In this document: one piece after another, positions 1-5,872 of the stretch
Layout of the letters: each line of letters starts with the position of its first letter
Numbering within the stretch: position 1 is the stretch's first letter
Assembly: GCA_045660385.1 (NCBI GenBank)
Contig: JAZRDT010000128.1
Location: 1 to 35,331 of the forward strand
Length of the DNA: 35,331 bases
Direction: 5' to 3'
Source: UBA1189 sp045660385
Lineage (GTDB): Bacteria > Bacteroidota > Bacteroidia > Bacteroidales > Bacteroidaceae
Notes under the pieces: model-generated
What the model saw: only the letters and a program-made list of their open reading frames with translations
Told to the model about the DNA's origin: nothing
The model's database searches: none
Position numbers and translations under genes: made by a program

Positions 1-110
1 TGTCCCCCTAGATTAGGGGGACGAGCGCAGCGGAGGGGGTATTATCCGAGAAAGTAGTACCACCTCCCCCTCTTCGAGGGTACTCCTCCTACTTTAGGAG
101 GAGAATTTAA
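1..110. repeat. REP-like palindromic repeat cluster
   Basis: Non-coding DNA with stacked inverted repeats. The first has arms GTCCCCCTA (2-10) and TAGGGGGAC (14-22) around the loop GAT. A second has arms CTCCTCCTA (83-91) and TAGGAGGAG (95-103) around CTT. A short CCCTC/GAGGG hairpin lies at 68-80, and GAGGGGG (33-39) can pair with CCCCCTC (66-72), so the whole block could fold into one compound structure. The first palindrome recurs with the same core arms but another loop at 2366-2391. Repeated intergenic palindromes of this kind are typical of REP-like elements. Any function, such as mRNA end protection or termination, is inference. Confidence 0.7.
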
Positions 111-285
111 GGTTTTGGACAACAGCTATATTATTACCAAATTAAAAGTAAATAATTAGAACTTGCGAAGGTGGCGATTCCCTTTGCCAAGCTCACTGCC
201 AAGGGGGTTGCAGTGAACTATATACTGAGAATCAGAAAGATTAGCGTGATATTTACTGCCAATGCCAAGGGGTAAACGCAAATTA
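111..285. other. intergenic, short TGCCAAG repeats
   Basis: No gene is visible here. The heptamer TGCCAAG occurs three times, at 185-191, 197-203 and 263-269. An inverted repeat TCACTGC (193-199) / GCAGTGA (210-216) with a 10-nt loop lies downstream of the serine dehydratase gene. It has no clear T-run on the minus strand, so calling it a terminator would be weak. Confidence 0.4.
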
Positions 286-1518
286 TTAGAAGTACATGGT
301 AGAGTGCTCGCTATCCCACATTTGTTTGTAGTCGCGGGCCAAGCCGCCTTCGGAGGTCTCCTTGTAGAGTGAGGGGAGGTCGTGTCCGGTCTTCTTCATC
401 ACCTCCACTACCTTGTCGAACGATACGCGGTGTACGCCGTCGGTAAACATGGCGTAAGAGTTGGCATCCATGGCGCGGGCTGCGGCATAGGCATTGCGCT
501 CGATGCAGGGGATCTGTACGAGTCCGCACACGGGGTCGCAGGTGAGGCCCAAGTGATGCTCAAGTCCCATCTCGGCAGCATACTCAATCTGTGAGGGCAT
601 ACCGCCAAAGAGCTGTGCGGCAGCAGCTGCGGCCATAGCGCAGGCTACGCCTACCTCGCCCTGACAACCTACCTCGGCTCCTGAGATGGAGGCATTGGTC
701 TTGACAATGTTGCCAAAGAGTCCGGCCGTGGCCAGGGCACGTATGATGCGTTGCTCGGAGAAGCTGCGCGACTTGTAGAGGTGGTAGAGTACGGCGGGGA
801 GCACGCCACATGAGCCGCAGGTGGGGGCGGTGACGATCTTGCCTCCGGCAGCATTTTCCTCGCTCACGGCAAGGGCGTAGGCGAAGAGGAGTCCGCGGGT
901 GCGCATCGACTGCTGGTAGCCCTCGGCACGCACGTAGTAGTTGGCGGCCTTGCGACGCAGACAGAGCGGGCCGGGCAGTACGCCTTCCTGCTCGAGTCCT
1001 CGCTGAACGGCGTCCTTCATGGTGGCCCATACTTCGCGCAGGTAGTCCCAAATCTCGGGGCCTTCGCACTCTTCTACATACTCCCAGTAGCTCTTGCCGG
1101 TCGAGATGCACCACGAGAGAATCTCCGATGCGGTGCTCATGGAGTATACCTGTTTGTGCTCGATGGGGGCTTGGCCCTCTTCGGCCAAGGCACCACCACC
1201 TACGCTATAGACGGTCCATTCGGAGGTGCGCTCGCCAGCTGCATTGAGGGCGCGGAACTTCATGCCGTTGGGGTGGAAGGGGAGGAATTCCTTGGGCTCC
1301 CACACGATGGTGGTGCGCTCCTCGCCCAGTACCTCAAGGATGGCCTGGTCGGTCATGTGACCCTTGCCTGTGGCGGCTAAGCTGCCATAGAGTGTTACCT
1401 CGAAGTGGGTGGCCTCGGTGTTGCGTGACAGGAATTGTGTGGCGGCATTGCGCGGACCCATCGTGTGACTGCTCGAGGGGCCATGACCTATGCGGTAGAG
1501 TTCTTTCAGTGAGTACAT
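286..1518 (-). CDS. sdaA: L-serine ammonia-lyase (L-serine dehydratase), iron-sulfur type
   Basis: Cytoplasmic enzyme that deaminates L-serine to pyruvate and ammonia using an oxygen-sensitive 4Fe-4S cluster. The protein is a complete 410 residues, as expected for the single-chain form in which the beta and alpha domains are fused. Visible family motifs are SSSHTMGP near residues 15-22, CGSCGVLPA with Cys234 and Cys237, and CDPVCGLVQIPC with Cys327, Cys331 and Cys338, which include the likely cluster ligands. The ATG at 1518 directly precedes the conserved N-terminal SSHTMGP block. A TACCTTTG -7 box lies just upstream at 1543-1550 on the minus strand. The gene is divergent from the PAP2 gene and monocistronic here. 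Identification is secure at family level. Confidence 0.95.
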   Translation of the reverse strand: MYSLKELYRIGHGPSSSHTMGPRNAATQFLSRNTEATHFEVTLYGSLAATGKGHMTDQAILEVLGEERTTIVWEPKEFLPFHPNGMKFRALNAAGERTSEWTVYSVGGGALAEEGQAPIEHKQVYSMSTASEILSWCISTGKSYWEYVEECEGPEIWDYLREVWATMKDAVQRGLEQEGVLPGPLCLRRKAANYYVRAEGYQQSMRTRGLLFAYALAVSEENAAGGKIVTAPTCGSCGVLPAVLYHLYKSRSFSEQRIIRALATAGLFGNIVKTNASISGAEVGCQGEVGVACAMAAAAAAQLFGGMPSQIEYAAEMGLEHHLGLTCDPVCGLVQIPCIERNAYAAARAMDANSYAMFTDGVHRVSFDKVVEVMKKTGHDLPSLYKETSEGGLARDYKQMWDSEHSTMYF

Positions 1519-1542
1519 AGCTGTTAATTTGATATATTAACA

Positions 1543-1550
1543 CAAAGGTA
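1543..1550 (-). promoter_or_regulatory. sdaA promoter -7 box
   Basis: Minus-strand TACCTTTG matches the Bacteroidetes sigma-A -7 consensus TAnnTTTG, 24 nt upstream of the sdaA start. No -33 element at the usual spacing is obvious. Confidence 0.6.
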
Positions 1551-1563
1551 GCACAATTTCTAT

Positions 1564-1571
1564 TATCTTTG
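1564..1571 (+). promoter_or_regulatory. PAP2 gene promoter -7 box
   Basis: TATCTTTG on the plus strand fits TAnnTTTG and lies 39 nt before the ATG at 1611. It is only 13 bp from the opposing sdaA -7 box, so the two divergent promoters overlap physically. Confidence 0.6.
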
Positions 1572-1610
1572 CACCAAAATAGAAATAATTTATCACAACA
1601 CACGGAATCT

Positions 1611-2348
1611 ATGCATCGAATAGTAGCAACTATACTGTCTTTTTTGTTTGTTCTTCCCTCGATGGCGCAAACTTCGGTCGACAGCACGGCTGTGGAGTCT
1701 GGCTTCAAGGCGGGGGAACTCATCATGCCGCTCTCGTTGGTGGGAATGGGTACGCTGGGCTTTGTGGAGCCGGTGAAGAGCGCGCGTTTCGAAGTGCGCG
1801 ACTTTATGGACGAGTGGCGCGGCGATCATCGTACGTCTGTGGACGACTACCTGCAGTATGTGCCTTTGGCCTCGGTATATGGACTGAGTCTCTTGGGGGC
1901 TGAGGCCAAGCATGGGTATGTGGACCGCACGCTAGAGCTGGCTACGTCATATGTGGCGATGGGGCTGATGGTGAATGCGGTGAAGTATACGGTGCGGGCT
2001 GAGCGTCCCGATGGCTCGGCTTTCAACTCGTTTCCTTCGGGGCATACAGCCACCACCTTTATGGGGGCCGAACTGGTGCGCATTGAGTATGGCGACGACT
2101 CGCCCTGGTACTCGGTGGGTGCCTATACCGTGGCCATCGCGGTGGGGGCGCTGCGTGTGTATAACGACCACCACTGGTTTACCGATGTGTTTGCCGGAGC
2201 TGGTTTGGGTATTCTGAGTGCCCGTATCGGCTATTGGCTGCTACCCTACACGCGTAAGGCGATGCACAAGATCACAGGATGGGATGCATTCGTGTACCCC
2301 TCGATAAGCTACGAGGGGGCTACCTTGGGTATGGCGGTGCGCTTTTAA
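1611..2348 (+). CDS. secreted/membrane PAP2-family phosphatase
   Basis: A 245-residue PAP2 (type 2 phosphatidic acid phosphatase) protein. All three motifs are intact: K125-x6-R132-P133, P142-S-G-H145 and R182-x5-H188-x3-D192, where the two histidines and the aspartate are the catalytic set in the family. The start at 1611 is chosen over an in-frame ATG at 1569 because it gives a clean signal peptide ending near SMAQ (residues 17-20); the earlier ATG overlaps the -7 box. Family members in this phylum dephosphorylate lipid A or undecaprenyl pyrophosphate at the periplasmic face, but the sequence alone does not settle the substrate. The C-terminus ends in a phenylalanine-terminated beta-like segment. 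It converges with the sugar symporter across a palindrome. Confidence 0.88.
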   Translation: MHRIVATILSFLFVLPSMAQTSVDSTAVESGFKAGELIMPLSLVGMGTLGFVEPVKSARFEVRDFMDEWRGDHRTSVDDYLQYVPLASVYGLSLLGAEAKHGYVDRTLELATSYVAMGLMVNAVKYTVRAERPDGSAFNSFPSGHTATTFMGAELVRIEYGDDSPWYSVGAYTVAIAVGALRVYNDHHWFTDVFAGAGLGILSARIGYWLLPYTRKAMHKITGWDAFVYPSISYEGATLGMAVRF

Positions 2349-2365
2349 TGATTGACATATACAAG

Positions 2366-2391
2366 TGTCCCCCTAACGCATTAGGGGGACA
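2366..2391. repeat. REP-like palindrome between convergent genes
   Basis: Perfect 11-bp inverted repeat with arms TGTCCCCCTAA (2366-2376) and TTAGGGGGACA (2381-2391) and loop CGCA. Its core arms are the same as in the palindrome at 2-22. It sits between the convergent PAP2 and sugar symporter genes, where it could act as a bidirectional terminator or mRNA 3'-end stabiliser. Confidence 0.75.
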
Positions 2392-2411
2392 ATCTTATGT
2401 TGATAACTTCT

Positions 2412-3713
2412 TTAGCCTTTCTTAACCGCCTTGCTGGCTCTCCAGCCATAGCTTGCCACGATGACGAAGCAGATGAGTGGCAGGGCGAACGAGACGTTCA
2501 CGGCGGGGAGGTGGCAGATGGTGCCGAAGTCGATGACGTAGCCTTGCAAGGGGGGCATCACAGCGCCGCCCACAATGGCCATGACGAGGAAGGCGGCACC
2601 GAGGGTGGTGTCCTCTGCCTTGACATCCTCGAGGGCTATGCCGTAGATGGTGGGGAACATGAGGCTCATGAAGCCACTGATGCCGATGAGGCAGTAGAGT
2701 CCGCCCATGCCCTGGATGAAGATAGTACCCAAACTGGCAATGCAGGCGCCGATGCCGAAGAGCATGAGGAGGCGACGTGAGTTTACGTATTTCATCAGGA
2801 AGGTGCTGATGAAACGTGAGGTGAGGAACAGGCCCATGGCGGCGATGTTGAACTTCTGCGCGGTGGCCTTGTCGATGCCCAGGTTATCGGCATACTGAAT
2901 GATGAAGGTCCACACCATAATCTGTGCTGCTACGTAGAACATCTGTGCTACGACTCCACTACGATAGAGCTTGTTTTTCCACAGGCGACGGAGTGTGTCG
3001 CTGGTCTTGACTTCAATGCCCTCGCCGCGTGTTTGGGGTATCTTGGTGAATACGAATACGAGGAATACAACGAGCACAAGCAGTCCGAGCATGACATAGG
3101 GGTCGCGTATCAAGGCAAGGTCGTGCAGACGGATATTGGCCTTCTCGGCTTGATTCAGTGAATGGAAAATGATGTCACCTGCTTCATCGCGCTTGTCGGA
3201 GATGAGGTTGGGAAGCACGACAAGGGCGGCTACGGCCATGCCCGAGAGCGAGCCTATGGGGTTGAAGGCTTGTGCCAGGTTGAGACGGCGGGTGGAAGTC
3301 TTCGGGTCGCCCAACGAGAGGATGAGCGGGTTGGCCGTAGTCTCGAGGAAAGCAAGTCCGAAGGTTAGCACGTAGAGTGATATGCAGAAGAAGGTAAACT
3401 CTTGATATGCAGCGGCTGGGATGAACATGAAGGCGCCAATGGCATAGAGACCCAAACCGAGCAGGATACCGCTCTTATAGCTGTATTTTCGGATGAAAAG
3501 AGCTGCGGGGATGGCCATGGTGGCATAGCCTCCATAGAAGGCAAACTGTACCAAAGAGGCTTTGGCGGCCGAGAGTTCCATGAGGGTTTGGAAGGCTGCT
3601 ACCATGGGGTTGGTGATGTCGTTGGCGAAACCCCACAGGGCAAACAGGGAGGTGACAAGGATGAATGGGATGAGATACTTTTTCTCTACGAGTTTGGGGG
3701 CTTGCTTATTCAT
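2412..3713 (-). CDS. fucP: sugar:H+ symporter, FucP/GluP (FHS) family of MFS
   Basis: A 433-residue inner-membrane transporter with about twelve hydrophobic segments. It closely matches the fucose-galactose-glucose:H+ symporter family: the N-terminal FALWGFANDITNPM region, QFAFYGGYATMAIPAAL, the LETTANPLILSLG block and RLNLAQAFNPIGSL all align with E. coli FucP from memory. The Glu of LETTANP corresponds to essential Glu135 of FucP. The position of essential Asp46 appears to be Asn here, with an Asp three residues earlier, so the exact sugar and coupling are uncertain. No sugar catabolic genes lie beside it. The ATG at 3713 is preceded by a TACATTTG -7 box. The family call is firm; fucose as the substrate is inferred. 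Confidence 0.85.
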   Translation of the reverse strand: MNKQAPKLVEKKYLIPFILVTSLFALWGFANDITNPMVAAFQTLMELSAAKASLVQFAFYGGYATMAIPAALFIRKYSYKSGILLGLGLYAIGAFMFIPAAAYQEFTFFCISLYVLTFGLAFLETTANPLILSLGDPKTSTRRLNLAQAFNPIGSLSGMAVAALVVLPNLISDKRDEAGDIIFHSLNQAEKANIRLHDLALIRDPYVMLGLLVLVVFLVFVFTKIPQTRGEGIEVKTSDTLRRLWKNKLYRSGVVAQMFYVAAQIMVWTFIIQYADNLGIDKATAQKFNIAAMGLFLTSRFISTFLMKYVNSRRLLMLFGIGACIASLGTIFIQGMGGLYCLIGISGFMSLMFPTIYGIALEDVKAEDTTLGAAFLVMAIVGGAVMPPLQGYVIDFGTICHLPAVNVSFALPLICFVIVASYGWRASKAVKKG

Positions 3714-3742
3714 GGTATTGAGACTTTTATGTGTTCTATATG

Positions 3743-3750
3743 CAAATGTA
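3743..3750 (-). promoter_or_regulatory. sugar symporter promoter -7 box
   Basis: Minus-strand TACATTTG fits TAnnTTTG and lies 29 nt upstream of the symporter ATG at 3713. Confidence 0.5.
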
Positions 3751-3934
3751 ATGTAAAAGATTGATACGGCAAAATATCTGCAGTTTTTAGAATCTGTTTT
3801 TAAAATTATCTCGGGGGTAGCCGATTCTAATCTTAGAAACGGTAATTTTTAAGGCTGATTCTTGAATGTTTTCCCCACCGATAGAGTGTCCTGAAAAATG
3901 CTTTCAGAATCAGTCTAATAGGCTTTTTAAAAAG

Positions 3935-3943
3935 TTATCCACA
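3935..3943 (+). promoter_or_regulatory. DnaA-box consensus match
   Basis: TTATCCACA is an exact match to the canonical DnaA-binding nonamer, followed by GGCGGTGGAAAAC, which carries a near-match on the opposite strand. A single 9-mer can occur by chance; the neighbouring near-matches raise its interest. Confidence 0.5.
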
Positions 3944-3974
3944 GGCGGTGGAAAACTTGTTGAAAAATAATTGG

Positions 3975-4006
3975 TGGTTTGTGGTGGGGAATTGTGGGGA
4001 ATTGTG
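3975..4006 (+). promoter_or_regulatory. probable MraZ operator (10-bp phased TGGGG repeats)
   Basis: The 10-mer TGGGGAATTG is repeated perfectly in tandem at 3985-3994 and 3995-4004. A degenerate unit starting TGGTT lies 10 bp earlier at 3975, and TG follows at 4005. In E. coli, MraZ binds TGGGN direct repeats separated by 5 nt just upstream of its own gene, which is the same geometry. The repeats abut the mraZ -7 box at 4007-4014, so a bound protein would block RNA polymerase. Autoregulation here is inferred from that parallel. Confidence 0.65.
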
Positions 4007-4014
4007 TAACTTTG
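4007..4014 (+). promoter_or_regulatory. mraZ/dcw promoter -7 box
   Basis: TAACTTTG fits the TAnnTTTG consensus and lies 29 nt before the mraZ ATG, directly after the TGGGG repeats. It is probably the main promoter of the dcw operon. Confidence 0.65.
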
Positions 4015-4043
4015 AAGCGGAATTATAAAATGGGGCAAAGTAT

Positions 4044-4502
4044 ATGGCACGATTTATTGGAAACATAGAGGCAAAGACCGATGAGAAGGGACGCGTGTTT
4101 CTTCCTGCAGCGTTTCGTCGTGTGTTGCAAAAGTCGGGCGACGAGCGTCTGATGCTGCGCAAGGATATTCATCAACGCTGTCTGGTGCTGTACCCCGAGA
4201 CGACGTGGAACGAGCAGTTGGATGCACTGCGGGCAAGACTTAATCGCTGGAGCAGTCAGGAGCAGATGTGGTTCCGCCAGTTCGTGGCGGGTGTTGACGA
4301 GGTTGTCATCGACGGCAACGGACGCATCCTGATTCCCAAGCGCTACCATGAGGCCATAGGACTGAAGGGCGAGGTGCGTTTCATTGGTATGGACGACACC
4401 ATTGAACTGTGGTCGAAAGAGGTGGCCGACAGTTTGTTTGCCGATGAAACGGCATTCGGTGCTGAACTGGAAATGCTGATGAATGATAGAAACAGAGAGT
4501 GA
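4044..4502 (+). CDS. mraZ: transcriptional regulator MraZ
   Basis: A 152-residue DNA-binding protein and first gene of the dcw cluster. It has two tandem MraZ/AbrB-like swapped-hairpin motifs: DEKGRVFLPAAFR near residues 13-25 and DGNGRILIPKRYH in the second half. This is the normal duplicated architecture and length. In other bacteria MraZ forms ring-like oligomers and represses its own operon by binding short direct repeats upstream. Matching repeats are present at 3975-4006. An earlier ATG at 4030 is out of frame, so 4044 is the start. It is co-directional with rsmH, with a 102-nt gap to the start chosen for that gene. Confidence is high. Confidence 0.95.
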   Translation: MARFIGNIEAKTDEKGRVFLPAAFRRVLQKSGDERLMLRKDIHQRCLVLYPETTWNEQLDALRARLNRWSSQEQMWFRQFVAGVDEVVIDGNGRILIPKRYHEAIGLKGEVRFIGMDDTIELWSKEVADSLFADETAFGAELEMLMNDRNRE

Positions 4503-4604
4503 CAGCGCTCTATACAATAAAGGACGAAAACAGGTAGGGCGCTCAAAGGTGGATGAGCCTCGCGGTGCCGGATGAATAAACTGACGAATAACAAGTATTT
4601 CAAT

Positions 4605-5507
4605 ATGGATATCCCTTACCACATACCCGTAATGCTGCATGAGACGGTGGATGGCCTGAACATTGCCCCTGGCGGTGTGTATGCCGACATGACCTTCGGA
4701 GGCGGTGGACATTCGCGCGAGATCTTGCACCGAATGGATGCAACAGCACATCTTTATAGCTTTGACCAGGATGCCGATGCCGAGCGCAATGTGATGAGCG
4801 ATGATCGTTTCACCTTTGTGCGTAGCAATTTCCGCTATCTGCAAAACTGGATGCGTTACCACGGTGTAGAGCAGCTCGATGGTGTGTTGGCCGATTTGGG
4901 TGTATCAAGCCATCAGTTTGACGAGGGCGAACTTGGCTTCTCATTCCGCTTCGACGCGAAGCTCGACATGCGCATGAACCGCCGTGAGGGGGTAACAGCT
5001 GCCGATATCGTGAACAATTACGATGAGGAGCACTTGGCTGGGATATTCTATTTGTATGGCGAACTGCTCAATAGTCGTAAATTGGCCTCGGTAATCGTGA
5101 AGGCGCGTCAGCAGGCTCCGATCGAGACGACGGGACAACTTTATGAGACGGTGAAGCGCCTCTTCGGTCGCGACCGTGAGAAGAAGGAGATGGCCAAGGT
5201 GTTCCAGGCATTACGTATCGAGGTGAACCAGGAAATGGAGGCTCTGAAGGAGATGTTGCAGTCGGCTACCGAACTGCTGCGTCCCGGAGGCCGGTTGGTG
5301 GTGCTCACTTATCACTCGCTGGAGGATCGTCTGGTGAAGAACCTCATGAAGACTGGAAACGTAGAGGGTAAAGTGGAGCAGGATATCTATGGCACCAAGC
5401 CGTCGCCCTACCGACTGGTGGGTAAGGTGGCCGTGGCAAGCCGCGAGGAGCAGGAGGCTAACCCTCGCTCGCGAAGTGCAAAGTTGAGAATAGGTGAGAA
5501 GAAGTGA
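4605..5507 (+). CDS. rsmH: 16S rRNA (cytosine(1402)-N(4))-methyltransferase RsmH
   Basis: SAM-dependent methyltransferase that N4-methylates C1402 in the 16S rRNA decoding centre (old name MraW). Motifs seen are YHIPVMLHE at the N-terminus, the SAM-binding stretch YADMTFGGGGHSREIL, FDQDADAERN, GVLADLGVSSHQFD, LDMRMN, ALRIEVNQE and the C-terminal LTYHSLEDRLVK. The start at 4605 (MDIPYHIPVML) is preferred because family proteins begin a few residues before HIPVML and the bases before it are AT-rich. An in-frame ATG at 4572 would add eleven residues and cannot be excluded. It lies between mraZ and ftsL, the usual dcw position. Length is about 300 residues, normal for the family. Confidence 0.94.
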   Translation: MDIPYHIPVMLHETVDGLNIAPGGVYADMTFGGGGHSREILHRMDATAHLYSFDQDADAERNVMSDDRFTFVRSNFRYLQNWMRYHGVEQLDGVLADLGVSSHQFDEGELGFSFRFDAKLDMRMNRREGVTAADIVNNYDEEHLAGIFYLYGELLNSRKLASVIVKARQQAPIETTGQLYETVKRLFGRDREKKEMAKVFQALRIEVNQEMEALKEMLQSATELLRPGGRLVVLTYHSLEDRLVKNLMKTGNVEGKVEQDIYGTKPSPYRLVGKVAVASREEQEANPRSRSAKLRIGEKK

Positions 5508-5533
5508 ATGACCTCTGCTGAACAATATAAAAT

Positions 5534-5863
5534 ATGACATCCGGACAAAAGAAGAAAAACTCGATCAAAGGTGTACTCGACGGCGACATGCTGCTGAGTC
5601 CCTTCTTGCATCGCAACTTGGGTTTGTTGCTGCTTATCGTTGCGTTGGTCATCGTGTATGTGAGTAACCGCTATGCATTCCAACACGAGCAGCTGGAGAT
5701 ACAACGCTTGCGCACCGAGTTGAATGATGTAAAGTATGAGGCATTGGCGCGTTCGCGTGAACTGATGGAGAAAAGCCGCGAATCGAACATTCAGAAGTAT
5801 ATAGAGGAGCAGGGTAGCGCATTGCAAGCCTCGACCCAGCCTCCTGTGGTGATAAAGAAATAA
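5534..5863 (+). CDS. ftsL: FtsL-like cell division protein
   Basis: A 109-residue bitopic membrane protein: a short basic cytoplasmic tail (GQKKKNSIK), one transmembrane segment at about residues 28-44, then a heptad-like helical stretch at about 50-85 that should form a coiled coil. FtsL proteins diverge strongly in sequence. The call rests on size, topology and position between rsmH and the septal transpeptidase gene, where Bacteroidetes carry ftsL. It would join the divisome subcomplex that activates FtsW and FtsI. It ends 9 nt before ftsI, so the two are clearly co-transcribed. Confidence 0.8.
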   Translation: MTSGQKKKNSIKGVLDGDMLLSPFLHRNLGLLLLIVALVIVYVSNRYAFQHEQLEIQRLRTELNDVKYEALARSRELMEKSRESNIQKYIEEQGSALQASTQPPVVIKK

Positions 5864-5872
5864 GATAACCCT

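Larger units (their letters stand above)
3714..4043. other. 330-bp divergent intergenic region with DnaA box and GATTCT repeats
   Basis: AT-rich region between the divergent symporter and mraZ genes. It holds four copies of the hexamer AGAATC/GATTCT, at 3789-3794, 3823-3828, 3857-3862 and 3906-3911, forming two inverted pairs (TTAGAATC with GATTCTAA, and CTGATTCT with AGAATCAG). A perfect DnaA-box match TTATCCACA lies at 3935-3943. Two one-mismatch relatives lie at 3869-3877 (TTTTCCCCA) and, on the minus strand, 3947-3955 (TTTTCCACC). The mraZ promoter and probable operator occupy the right end. No ORF is evident. It is either a dense regulatory region or part of a replication-initiation site; neither is proven. 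Confidence 0.5.

Noticed and set aside
185..269. Three TGCCAAG copies as a possible CRISPR or iteron array
   Set aside because: The units are only 7 bp with irregular spacing and no associated cas or rep genes.
1569..1610. Upstream in-frame ATG for the PAP2 gene at 1569
   Set aside because: It overlaps the -7 promoter box and would place polar residues before the clear signal peptide; the 1611 start is better.
2397..2780. Acidic 127-codon plus-strand frame over the symporter 3' end
   Set aside because: Its Glu/Asp/Ala/Gly-rich translation is the usual antisense product of a membrane-protein gene; it is not a real acidic protein.
4023..4862. 279-codon open frame on the minus strand over mraZ and rsmH
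   Set aside because: It overlaps two well-supported genes, shows no recognisable motif, and its composition is that of a complement of coding sequence.
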